Below the pieces are notes generated by a model. It had not been told where the DNA came from and searched no databases. It saw only the letters and a program-made list of their open reading frames with translations. A stretch of 38,318 nt of DNA from an uncultured Arsenicibacter sp. (GTDB lineage: Bacteria > Bacteroidota > Bacteroidia > Cytophagales > Spirosomataceae), in NCBI RefSeq assembly GCF_945952095.1, contig NZ_CAMFHL010000051.1, forward strand, positions 1 to 38,318, given 5' to 3'. The position numbers and the translations under genes are program-made. Numbering within the stretch: position 1 is the first letter of the stretch; each line of letters opens with the position of its first letter. Below, one piece after another: positions 16,247 to 24,007 of this stretch.

Positions 16247-16259
16247 TAACAGAAGAAGA

Positions 16260-17540
16260 ATGGAACACAATACTTCGTTAGCTCAACGTGATCAGGCCGT
16301 TATCTGGCACCCGTTTACCCAGATGCAGACGGCACCGCTGCCGGTTCCGATTGTCCGGGGCAAAGGCTCGGTCTTATATGGCGAAGACGGCCGGGAATAT
16401 CTGGACATTGTTTCGTCGTGGTGGGTCAGTATTCACGGCCATGCGCATCCCTATATCGCCGAAAAGGTATCGGCGCAGCTGATGCAGCTCGAACACGTTA
16501 TTTTCGCCGGGTTTACCCATGAGCCCGCTGTACGGCTGGCCGAACGGCTGCTGCCCATACTGCCGGACAATCAACGTAAGGTCTTTTATTCCGATAACGG
16601 ATCAACGGCCGTGGAAGTGGCGCTCAAAATGGCGTTTCAGTACTGGCATAACCTCGGCAAACCACGGCGCAAGGTGGTGGCCTTTCACGACGCCTACCAC
16701 GGCGATACGTTTGGGGCCATGGCGGTAGGGGGGCGGAGTGCCTTCACTGCCCCGTTTGTGCCGTTTTTGTTCGATGTCGAGTATTTGCCGACACCTGTAC
16801 CTGGTCAGGAAGACGCCGTGCTGGCACAGGCCGAGGCCTTATTCAGCGACGAGGTTGCGGCCTTTATTGCCGAACCGCTGGTTCAGGGAGCGGGTGGTAT
16901 GATTATGTATAGCCCCGACGTACTGGATCAGCTCATGGCCATTGCGCACCGGCATGGAGCACTGGTCATTGCCGATGAGGTAATGACAGGGTTTGGCCGG
17001 ACGGGCAAGCTGTTTGCTTCGCACTACCTGACCCGGCAGCCCGACCTGATGTGTTTGTCAAAAGGCCTGACCGGCGGGACAATGGCACTTGGTATCACCA
17101 CCTGTACGCAGGCGATTTACGACGCATTTTTGTCGGAGAGTAAATTTAAAACGCTTTTTCACGGACATTCTTTTACGGCTAATCCCGTAGCCTGTGCGGC
17201 GTCGCTGGCCAGTCTGGATATTTTGTTATCTGATGAGACACAAGCTAATATTCAGCGGATTGCGGATTGTCATGCGGCGCTTATCAGTCAATTAAGCCAA
17301 TATGCCGCAGCGACCGCCATCCGGCAACGGGGTACGATTCTGGCTTTCGACCTGAACACGGGTGAGCATACGTCGTATTTCAGCAACATCCGCGATTATG
17401 CCTACCAGTTTCTGCTGGATCGCGGCGTGATTATGCGTCCGCTGGGGAATGTGCTTTATTTTATGCCGCCTTATTGTACTACGGACGAACAACTGGCCTA
17501 CGCCTATGCACAGGTGGAGGAATTGCTGAAGACGCTATAG
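16260..17540 (+). CDS. bioA: Adenosylmethionine-8-amino-7-oxononanoate aminotransferase
   Basis: A 426-residue PLP enzyme of biotin synthesis: it transfers the amino group of S-adenosylmethionine to 7-keto-8-aminopelargonate to give 7,8-diaminopelargonate. PLP-binding lysine: Lys268 in CLSKGLTGG. Asp239 lies in IADEVMTGFGRTG. Residues that mark BioA within class III aminotransferases are present: Trp54-Trp55 (SSWW), Tyr146 and Asp149 (DAYHGDT) and Arg393 (MRPLGN), one to two positions from E. coli numbering. The frame is open from a TTG at 16212, but the ATG at 16260, after AGAAGAAGA, gives the family N-terminus (WHPFTQMQ). No other bio genes are adjacent, so the pathway is split in this genome. 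Confidence 0.96.
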   Translation: MEHNTSLAQRDQAVIWHPFTQMQTAPLPVPIVRGKGSVLYGEDGREYLDIVSSWWVSIHGHAHPYIAEKVSAQLMQLEHVIFAGFTHEPAVRLAERLLPILPDNQRKVFYSDNGSTAVEVALKMAFQYWHNLGKPRRKVVAFHDAYHGDTFGAMAVGGRSAFTAPFVPFLFDVEYLPTPVPGQEDAVLAQAEALFSDEVAAFIAEPLVQGAGGMIMYSPDVLDQLMAIAHRHGALVIADEVMTGFGRTGKLFASHYLTRQPDLMCLSKGLTGGTMALGITTCTQAIYDAFLSESKFKTLFHGHSFTANPVACAASLASLDILLSDETQANIQRIADCHAALISQLSQYAAATAIRQRGTILAFDLNTGEHTSYFSNIRDYAYQFLLDRGVIMRPLGNVLYFMPPYCTTDEQLAYAYAQVEELLKTL

Positions 17541-17605
17541 TATTTTTTGCCGGTGAACGGCTTATTCTGAAAGTAAACAGAAACGATTCGTTTATTTACC
17601 TTACC

Positions 17606-18880
17606 ATGAATAAGTCATTCATCTGGCTGGCAGCTGCGCTGGCTCCTCTCTGCCTGACGGCCGGCCCTCAGAAACCTAAAAAAATTGACGGCTCTGATGT
17701 AAAAGTGCCGGCGGGCTTTACCGCGAAACTGATTGCCGAAGACGTTGGTGCCGCCCGCCATATGGTGGTCAGTAAAACAGGTGACATCTATGTAAAACTG
17801 GCAAAAGTAAAGGATGGCAAAGGCGTTTACCGGCTGCGGGATACCGACAAAGACGGCGTAATCGACGAACGGACCGGTTTCGGCGATTATCCGGGCACGG
17901 GCATTTTCCTCAAAAACGGCTATTTGTACACCTCATCGAACACGTCGGTATATCGCTATAAACTCAATGCCAGTGAAGAAGTGATCGCGCCCGATCAGCC
18001 CGAACTGCTGGTATCAGGGTTACTGGCCAAGGGGCGGGATGAGTCGAAGTCGCTTGCCGTTGATAATCAGAATAATATTTATGTAAACGTGGCTTCCTGG
18101 AGCGATGCGTGTCGTGAACAAGGTACCGGCAAAGGCATGATGCCATGCCCGCTGCTCGACTCGGCCGCTGCCATCTGGCGCTTCAAGGCAAACGTAACCG
18201 GCCAGACCTATGCAAACGGCACCCGCTTTGCTACCGGCCTGAAAAACGTGGTAGGCCTCGACTGGAACACAAAAACCAATTCGCTGTTTGTGATGCAGCA
18301 CGGACGGGGCAAGTTCCATGATTTTTACCCGCAGTACTACACGCCGAAGCACAGCGAAGAACTGCCGGCCGAAACCATGTATGAAGTCCGTCAGGGCGAT
18401 GATGCCGGCTGGCCGTATATCTATTACGATCACAAGCAGAAAAAGAAAATGCTGGCTCCGGAGTACGGAGGTGACGGAAAGAAAACCGCCGGCGAAAAAG
18501 CCATAAATCCGGTTGCTGCCTTTCCGGCGCACCTTGGCCCGAACGGTCTGCTGTTCTATACCGGCACCATGTTTCCCGAAAAGTACCGCAACGGCGCGTT
18601 TATTGCCTTCCACAGCCAGTCACCGGAGCTGCACAAGGGCTACCTGGTTGCGTTTGTACCGTTCAAAAACGGCAAGCCTGCGGGTGAATGGGAGATCTTT
18701 GCCGATAATTTCGCGGGTACTGATCTGGTGAAACCAACCGGACCTATACAGCACCGTCCCTGCGGGCTGGCGCAGGGGCCGGATGGTTCACTATACGTAT
18801 CAGATGATATGAACGGAGCTATTTTCCGGATCAGCTACCAGCCGGGTAAGCCAACAGCGGCCTTGCCTAAGAAAAAATAA
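17606..18880 (+). CDS. Secreted sorbosone dehydrogenase/PQQ-type beta-propeller protein
   Basis: A 424-residue exported protein related to L-sorbosone dehydrogenase and soluble glucose dehydrogenase-like six-bladed beta-propellers. The N-terminus (MNKSFIWLAAALAPLCLTAG) is a signal peptide; an earlier in-frame start inside bioA is rejected for that reason. KVPAGFTAKLIAEDVGAARHM opens the domain. A Ca-binding-type loop D79-x-D81-x-D83-G is in YRLRDTDKDGVID. ATGLKNVVGLDWN, MYEVRQGDDAGWPY and HRPCGLAQGPDGSLYVSDD are family blocks. Whether it binds PQQ and oxidises a sugar is not decided by sequence alone. It starts 65 bases after bioA and may be read through from it, though the functions are unrelated. 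Confidence 0.85.
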   Translation: MNKSFIWLAAALAPLCLTAGPQKPKKIDGSDVKVPAGFTAKLIAEDVGAARHMVVSKTGDIYVKLAKVKDGKGVYRLRDTDKDGVIDERTGFGDYPGTGIFLKNGYLYTSSNTSVYRYKLNASEEVIAPDQPELLVSGLLAKGRDESKSLAVDNQNNIYVNVASWSDACREQGTGKGMMPCPLLDSAAAIWRFKANVTGQTYANGTRFATGLKNVVGLDWNTKTNSLFVMQHGRGKFHDFYPQYYTPKHSEELPAETMYEVRQGDDAGWPYIYYDHKQKKKMLAPEYGGDGKKTAGEKAINPVAAFPAHLGPNGLLFYTGTMFPEKYRNGAFIAFHSQSPELHKGYLVAFVPFKNGKPAGEWEIFADNFAGTDLVKPTGPIQHRPCGLAQGPDGSLYVSDDMNGAIFRISYQPGKPTAALPKKK

Positions 18881-18889
18881 CGTCTCTTA

Positions 18890-18941
18890 TCATAACACTA
18901 ACGCCCTGCTTCGTGACCGGAGTAGGGCGTTAGTGTTATGA
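18890..18941. terminator. Long perfect hairpin between convergent genes
   Basis: An 18-bp perfect stem (18890-18907 with 18924-18941) and a 16-base loop, centred in the 69 bases between the propeller gene and the kinase gene stops. It has no T-run on either side, so it is probably a bidirectional transcription-end structure of non-classical form. Confidence 0.6.
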
Positions 18942-18949
18942 CAATACGA

Positions 18950-20473
18950 TCAGGCTGGTTGCCGGTGGCGGAGCAGTTTCTGAAATAAATCTCTCGGGTT
19001 GAACGGCTTGGTCACATAATCACTAATGCCCGACAGGATCGCCCGGTCATGATTGCTGAAGGTCGCGGATGCTGTCAGAGCAATAATCGGAATCTTTGTG
19101 TTTATCGCCCGGATTCGTTCGGTGGCCGTATAGCCGTCCATAACCGGCATCTGAAGGTCCATCAGGATAATATCATACGTGTTGGCCATGAATTTGTCCA
19201 GGCCAATCTGCCCGTTTTCGGCCACGTCAACATCGATTCCCCATTTAGTCAGGAATTTCACAGCAACCTCAACATTGAACGGATAGTCTTCGACCAGCAG
19301 TATTTTGACACCTTTCAGACTCTGGTCATCCAGCATATCCCGGCGAACCAACGCCGGCTGCTCCTGTTTGGCGCCGACCGCAAAATTAACGGTGAAGTAG
19401 AATTTAGCCCCTTTTCCTTCTTCACTTTCCAGATGAATGCTGCTGCCATGCATTTCGAGCAGGCGGCGGGTAATGACCAGCCCGAGGCCCGTGCCGCCAA
19501 ACTTGCGCGTGGTGGCCGAATTGGCCTGGGTAAACATCTCAAAAATACTCTGGTGCTTTTCGGGAGCGATACCGATGCCGGTGTCTTTCACCGAAATATA
19601 CACTTCGGCGTGGGTCGCCGTTTGTTTTTGTAAGGACAATTCAATGGTAATCGTACCATCATGCGTAAACTTGATGGCATTCGACACCAGGTTCGACAGC
19701 ACCTGACTGATCCGGAGCGAATCCCCGATGACCGATTCCGGAATGTCATCATCGACCATCAGCTTAATCCGGTCGCCGTTTTCGGCAGCTTTCAGCTGAT
19801 GCGCCTGTTTAATGTTTGAAACCAGTTGCTTAATATCGAACGGTGTTGCCTCCAGCTCAACTTTTCCGGCCTCAATCTTGCTGAAGTCCAGAATGTCGTT
19901 GATGAGTGCATGCAGGTGTTCAATCGAAAACTGAAGGGTTTTCAGGTTTTCGGCAATATTAGGCGGTACTTCTTCCTGCGCCATCAGATAGGTCATACCG
20001 ACGATACCGTTGAGCGGTGTCCGGATTTCGTGACTCATCATTGACAGGAAGTCTGACTTGGCTTGTGTTGCCTTTTCCGCTTCTTCCTTAGCAGCCCGCA
20101 GTTCGCTTTCAATCTTTTTGCGGTGTTCAATCTGCTGCTGCAGGTATTCGACCAGACCGACCAGATTCTCCGAATTGAAATTCGGGCTCTGCGTATCTTC
20201 CGGCTTCTCAATGGAATGAATGGCCTCAACCAGTTTTTCGACTGACTGCCTGCGCTGGTTAATTTCTTCCTTCAGCTTCTGATTGATCTCTGCGTACTCC
20301 CGTTCGTTGAGATACGATGAGTGTTCAAACAGTTCTTTGTCGCGGTCAAAATTTTTGTATGATTCACTGACCGACTTGATGAAGAGCTGAACGCCTTCAT
20401 TATCAAGGCAATCGCCGCTTAAATACTTGTTGATCTGACGCGTCAGAAGCTTATGCAGGCCCTGGGTTTCCAT
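18950..20473 (-). CDS. Cytoplasmic hybrid sensor histidine kinase (HK + receiver)
   Basis: A 507-residue signalling kinase without signal peptide or membrane segment. Residues 1-90 are a helical N-terminal region (SVSESYKNFDRDKELFEHS...) and about 105-140 a coiled coil. HisKA follows with His148 in SMMSHEIRTPLNG. The ATPase domain has the N-box NLVSNAIKFT (261-270), G1 DTGIGI (297-302) and G2 GGTGLGL (326-332). A C-terminal receiver (about 388-505) has the acidic pair Glu395-Asp396, phosphoacceptor Asp439 (IILMDLQMPVMDG) and Lys489. It has no output domain, so it must signal through a phosphotransfer protein or act on a separate regulator. It begins 2 bases after the FIST gene stop, so both are one operon, and FIST is the likely sensory input. 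Confidence 0.94.
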   Translation of the reverse strand: METQGLHKLLTRQINKYLSGDCLDNEGVQLFIKSVSESYKNFDRDKELFEHSSYLNEREYAEINQKLKEEINQRRQSVEKLVEAIHSIEKPEDTQSPNFNSENLVGLVEYLQQQIEHRKKIESELRAAKEEAEKATQAKSDFLSMMSHEIRTPLNGIVGMTYLMAQEEVPPNIAENLKTLQFSIEHLHALINDILDFSKIEAGKVELEATPFDIKQLVSNIKQAHQLKAAENGDRIKLMVDDDIPESVIGDSLRISQVLSNLVSNAIKFTHDGTITIELSLQKQTATHAEVYISVKDTGIGIAPEKHQSIFEMFTQANSATTRKFGGTGLGLVITRRLLEMHGSSIHLESEEGKGAKFYFTVNFAVGAKQEQPALVRRDMLDDQSLKGVKILLVEDYPFNVEVAVKFLTKWGIDVDVAENGQIGLDKFMANTYDIILMDLQMPVMDGYTATERIRAINTKIPIIALTASATFSNHDRAILSGISDYVTKPFNPRDLFQKLLRHRQPA

Positions 20474-20475
20474 AG

Positions 20476-21615
20476 TTAAAGTTCGGCAAGTACGGTAATA
20501 GTCATGGTTTGGTTGTGGAGTTCGCAGGCCTCATTGATGCCCATCGGTGCGATTTCGCCATAGGAGTAAAAACCGGTAATGGCCGGAGTTGCTCCAAAAA
20601 CCTCCCGTGCTACTTCAATTTCTTCGTCAATGCGTTCGCCGAGTACCAGTTTGCGTCCTACGCAGCTGATCAGAATGACCAGCTCCGGGGTGAAGTTGAA
20701 GTCAGTCAGTGACGTCTGGGCTGCTTCGGCCGATGCATCGACCAGCCGGTCAAAGTTGGCCGTCATAAAACGCACCAGGGCACCTTCCGGCATATCACCG
20801 GCAAAGGTCATGCTTTTCTTTTCTTCGTCAATGGTCAGAATCGTCCGGACCAGTGGCGGTGCTTCGGGAGAGGTCCGCATGGATAGCGGAAACCGCAAGG
20901 CTGCTCCCGGGAGGTCTTTTGCATATTTACCGAGGTATTCCTTATAAAGGTCCAGTGCGTGTTTATCGCCGATCTGATACAGGACATTGTATTCGGAGTG
21001 CGTAACAGCCCGTTCGGGGCCGAACGCATCCCAGCCGGCCATGGAACCATGCCCGATTTTCAGGCTGTCGCCGTAAAAGCCGACGCCCACCACCTTGCCG
21101 GTTACCGGATTGTGATTCAGGCCAACCAGCGTACGCTCAAACCGGTCACTATCACCGGCAAGCCCCCCGGTAATCGGTACCTTGTGCTGCAGGTACTGGT
21201 TGAGGCCGTTGATAAGGTCACTGCCGTTTACTACACCACCGTCGGAGATGATAAAAATACCGGCCAGATCAGGGGCTTTCAGCGCCTGCGCAACCTGAAG
21301 GCCGGCTGCATAGCTTTCCGGATGGCTGTCGATGTCTATTTCGCACGTCCGGAGAGTTGTTTTTTCAAATTCGATAGCCGTAACTACCACAGAATTGTCA
21401 TAAACGCGGTCCTGATAAATTTCCCCTGAGGTTGAGTTAATGATGATAGCCGCATTGGGAAAGCGTTCCCGTAAGCGGTCATAAATCGGGGTGACTTCCA
21501 GTACCCGTCGTTCACCGAAAGCTAAAACGAGCTGAGCATTGTCAGCGGAAAAGTTAGCCGCTTCCGAATAGGATGCCCATGCCTGATGGTTATAGATCGA
21601 CTGGCTGAGTTTCAT
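20476..21615 (-). CDS. FIST domain signal-sensing protein
   Basis: A 379-residue cytoplasmic protein covering FIST_N (about 30-220) and FIST_C (about 220-365). Characteristic blocks are AQLVLAFGERRVL, NAAIIINSTSGEIY, GIFIISDGGVVNGSDLINGL, HKVPITGGLAGDSDRF and, near the end, GFYSYGEIAPM. FIST proteins are proposed to bind small ligands, possibly amino acids, and usually accompany two-component or cyclic-nucleotide signalling. Here the partner is the hybrid kinase whose ATG lies 2 bases after the stop, so translation is probably coupled. No membrane segment is visible, so the ligand would be sensed inside the cell. The ligand is unknown. Transcription probably starts in the 184 bases upstream of 21615. 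Confidence 0.9.
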   Translation of the reverse strand: MKLSQSIYNHQAWASYSEAANFSADNAQLVLAFGERRVLEVTPIYDRLRERFPNAAIIINSTSGEIYQDRVYDNSVVVTAIEFEKTTLRTCEIDIDSHPESYAAGLQVAQALKAPDLAGIFIISDGGVVNGSDLINGLNQYLQHKVPITGGLAGDSDRFERTLVGLNHNPVTGKVVGVGFYGDSLKIGHGSMAGWDAFGPERAVTHSEYNVLYQIGDKHALDLYKEYLGKYAKDLPGAALRFPLSMRTSPEAPPLVRTILTIDEEKKSMTFAGDMPEGALVRFMTANFDRLVDASAEAAQTSLTDFNFTPELVILISCVGRKLVLGERIDEEIEVAREVFGATPAITGFYSYGEIAPMGINEACELHNQTMTITVLAEL

Positions 21616-21719
21616 GAACTAGGGTTTTCGAAATTTATCTTTATACGATGTATGGGTAGATATGGTCACAAGTTAAACAGCTTATTTCATAGAAAAAACA
21701 ATTAGGGATAGTTTAGATT

Positions 21720-21776
21720 GCCGGCTTGCGGACCTTAGTAACCTGGTTTAAAGTTGGCTAAAGACCGCAGGCCGGC
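21720..21776. repeat. Inverted repeat between the Dabb and FIST genes
   Basis: 12-base arms at 21720-21731 and 21765-21776 pair at 11 positions plus one G:T; internal TTAG/CTAA can extend the stem. It lies 23 bases past the Dabb gene stop on the minus strand and upstream of the FIST gene. It may be the Dabb transcript end, but there is no T-run. Confidence 0.6.
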
Positions 21777-21799
21777 AACAGACACGCCCGCACCGGCGC

Positions 21800-22192
21800 T
21801 TATTTTGCCTGGTTAAAGAAGTCAACCACGGTTACGTCGGCGAGCCATGGGCCGACAATCTTGCCAAAGTCTTTATGGGCAGGGTGCACTAAATAGGTAT
21901 CACGGTCTTCTGCACTGTTAAATGTCAGGATAAACGCGTGTGTGAGGCCTTTATCATGTTTTTCCGGGCTGTTGTTTGTGCCCCACTGGTACTTTTTAAT
22001 TTCACTGATTTTACCCGGCAATGCGTTAAACGCATCAACGATTTCCTGTACTTTGGCCGGTGTGGCATCCGGCTTAAACTTAAAGAGGACGACGTGCTGG
22101 AGTTCTTTTTTTTCCATTTTACCTGATTTTTGGGCCATAGCCGCTGTTAAGCTGAAGACTGCAAACGAGAGCAGCAGCAGTAATTTTTTCAT
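21800..22192 (-). CDS. Secreted Dabb (stress-responsive alpha/beta barrel) protein
   Basis: A 130-residue protein. Residues 1-21 are a signal peptide (MKKLLLLLSFAVFSLTAAMAQ). The remainder is a Dabb dimeric ferredoxin-like domain: LQHVVLFKFKPDATPAKVQEIVDAFNALPGKI..., SPEKHDKGLTHAFILTFNSAEDRDTYLVHPAHKDF and a C-terminal VVDFF. The His-Val-Val-Leu-Phe start and the YLVHPAH block are typical. Some Dabb proteins are enzymes or bind heme or small hydrophobic ligands; nothing here says which. Its export is a feature of many Bacteroidota homologues. It lies between the ferritin-like operon and the FIST operon, all on the minus strand, but is separated from the former by a strong terminator. Confidence 0.9.
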   Translation of the reverse strand: MKKLLLLLSFAVFSLTAAMAQKSGKMEKKELQHVVLFKFKPDATPAKVQEIVDAFNALPGKISEIKKYQWGTNNSPEKHDKGLTHAFILTFNSAEDRDTYLVHPAHKDFGKIVGPWLADVTVVDFFNQAK

Positions 22193-22232
22193 AGATAAAG
22201 TTTAGTAAGTAATCGTGAACACAATTAATCAC

Positions 22233-22266
22233 AAAAAAAGCGTCGGATCCATCAGGACCCGACGCT
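22233..22266 (-). terminator. Rho-independent terminator of the ferritin-like operon
   Basis: On the minus strand, a 12-bp stem (22266-22255 with 22250-22239, one non-Watson-Crick pair), loop of four, then seven T. It follows the second ferritin-like gene by 22 bases. Confidence 0.88.
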
Positions 22267-22288
22267 AAAAGTACCTATTATTCAGTTT

Positions 22289-23059
22289 CTACGCTATGAA
22301 CGGTGTGGCGATTGCCAATACCTGTTCTTTTGTCAGCGGCTCGTCAAACGCTTCAGAAATTTTCATTTCTGTCTGACCGGTCAGACCGGCAACGTTTACT
22401 TCGCGTTCGCGGGCAGCCTGCTCACCGGCATATACGGCACCCGGGAAACCTTCCATACCAACGATCCAGCCTTTGGCGTTGTTCAGCATCCGTACCCGTG
22501 CTGCGTGGCGTGCTTCTACCGAGTGAATCTGCAGTGCAATTGTTAACACGGCATCATTCGACATCAGGTTAGCTGCCTGACCTTTGTAAGCCCGTACACC
22601 GGTATCTTCAAACGCCTGAGCTACTGCCGAGAACGTCTGGAAATTCGTGAATACTGTCGGGAACGTACCTTTGGCGGTAAAGTCAAAGTTTGGTTTTGCC
22701 ACTGCAGCACTGCCCAGCGCGCCTTTCAGCAACGCTACGTGTGCATCTTCGTGTTTGCGGATCTGATCGAACAGATCACGGTATTGGGCAGGGATTAAAC
22801 CACCGGCTGCAAGACCACGATTGTAAAATTCTGCTTCAAGATATTCAAGTGTCAGCGCAAAGTTCAGTACATCCGTTACCGTGCTGCCTGATTGAGCATA
22901 CGCTTTGTTCAGGGCAGTTGCCATTACGGCCGGTGCTGCTACGCTAAGTGCTTTTTTAGTGATAGAAGAAAACATGTGACGGCGTGTGACGTGCTTCAGA
23001 CGGTCATACACTTCGCCATCAACTTGCTCGATTTCGTGAAGAATATTCTGGAGATTCAT
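22289..23059 (-). CDS. Ferritin-like domain protein, Tat-exported (second of tandem pair)
   Basis: A 256-residue protein with a Ferritin_2-type four-helix domain. An amphipathic head of about 24 residues precedes a twin-arginine-like signal: TRRHMF (25-30), a hydrophobic stretch, then a cleavage-type AYAQS near 55. Potential di-iron ligands are Glu72 and Glu75 (LEYLEAEFY), Glu104 and His107 (KHEDAHVALL), Glu151 (AFEDTGVRAY) and Glu182/His185 (SVEARHAA). All match positions in the neighbouring paralogue (23074-23823). The family is known from Bacteroidota and from desiccation-related proteins; the role, perhaps iron or peroxide handling outside the cytoplasm, is inferred only. It starts 14 bases after the first gene, so they form one operon. 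Confidence 0.88.
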   Translation of the reverse strand: MNLQNILHEIEQVDGEVYDRLKHVTRRHMFSSITKKALSVAAPAVMATALNKAYAQSGSTVTDVLNFALTLEYLEAEFYNRGLAAGGLIPAQYRDLFDQIRKHEDAHVALLKGALGSAAVAKPNFDFTAKGTFPTVFTNFQTFSAVAQAFEDTGVRAYKGQAANLMSNDAVLTIALQIHSVEARHAARVRMLNNAKGWIVGMEGFPGAVYAGEQAAREREVNVAGLTGQTEMKISEAFDEPLTKEQVLAIATPFIA

Positions 23060-23073
23060 GATTCGTAGAGGGA

Positions 23074-23823
23074 TTACATGGTTGGTAAATTGCTGGCGAT
23101 CAGGCCTTGCTTAATAAACGTCTGGGCTGCTGGAGCCACTTCACCCGGTTTCATGGCTTTGTCTAAGCCTGATGCCGGATCAACCACATCATCTCCTGCA
23201 AATGCACGGGAATTTGGTGAGATCAGTTCGCGGATGATTGCCGCGTGACGTGCCTCTACCGATACAATTTTACCGGCTGTGTTCAGGTTACGCATGTCAG
23301 ATAATAACTGACCGGCACCGTTGTAAGCCGCTACGCCTAAATCTTCGAATGTACGGGCTGTCTGCAGAATGCTGTCCCGGCTGTTGAAGTTAACGCCCGG
23401 GAAGTCAATCGCCAGCGAAGGAATCGCTGCGCTGCCCAATGCTGCCTTGAAGAACTCACGGTGTGCTACCTCATGGTCGCGGATGTCCATTAGGATGCTG
23501 CGCTCCATAGCCGACATGCCGCTGTATGGGTTAGCCACAACGCGCTCGTAGAACGTGGCTTCCAGTTGCTCTAATGCGTAGGCATAGTTAAGAATCCCGA
23601 CATCACCAGAACCCAGGTTCACGTCAACATCTGCACCGATACCGGTACGTGCCGCGCCGTCAGGACCAAGCATATCATTTTTACAAGAGCTAAGGAGAAC
23701 GCCTGCTGCTGAGGTCATACCTGCCCACTGCAGGAAAAGACGCCGATTCATAGAGAATGGCAGGACCGGTAGGACAGACCCCGGATTAACGGGCGCTGAC
23801 TTTTTACCAAAAAAATTTTTCAT
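23074..23823 (-). CDS. Ferritin-like domain lipoprotein with twin-arginine signal (first of tandem pair)
   Basis: A 249-residue protein. NRRLFLQWAG (26-35) is a twin-arginine signal with Arg27-Arg28, followed by a hydrophobic core and a lipobox LLSSC, so Cys47 would be lipidated: a Tat lipoprotein. The ferritin-like domain has Glu85 and Glu88 (LEQLEATFYE), Glu118 and His121 (DHEVAHREFF), Glu160 (TFEDLGVAAY) and Glu190/His193 (SVEARHAA). Tat export is consistent with a cofactor, probably a metal centre, being loaded in the cytoplasm before export. The 24 residues before the twin arginines are unusual but still compatible with Tat. It is the first gene of the two-gene operon; the upstream region (23824-24007) is AT-rich and probably contains the promoter. 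Confidence 0.88.
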   Translation of the reverse strand: MKNFFGKKSAPVNPGSVLPVLPFSMNRRLFLQWAGMTSAAGVLLSSCKNDMLGPDGAARTGIGADVDVNLGSGDVGILNYAYALEQLEATFYERVVANPYSGMSAMERSILMDIRDHEVAHREFFKAALGSAAIPSLAIDFPGVNFNSRDSILQTARTFEDLGVAAYNGAGQLLSDMRNLNTAGKIVSVEARHAAIIRELISPNSRAFAGDDVVDPASGLDKAMKPGEVAPAAQTFIKQGLIASNLPTM

Positions 23824-24007
23824 GAAATGTAATAGTTAAGTTGAGCACTTCCGCTCTGTTCTTCAGAGAAGTTGAGAATAATACGCGGAATGCCGGGGTA
23901 TGGATTTTTATATTGAGCCAGCGGGCCAGACTGCTATATCAAATAAGTATTTTTTAGGTATATATATTATTGATTATCAGGTGTTTAGGATTAATAAAAA
24001 TTTTTTG

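Larger units (their letters stand above)
15829..16259. other. 431-base intergenic region between rfaE1 and bioA
   Basis: A divergent control region. It holds a -7 element (15977-15984), an inverted repeat (16050-16119) and two overlapping very short reading frames (16128-16246) before bioA. Nothing in it resembles a full gene or a structured RNA that I recognise; in particular I do not see a BirA operator that I could defend. Confidence 0.6.
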
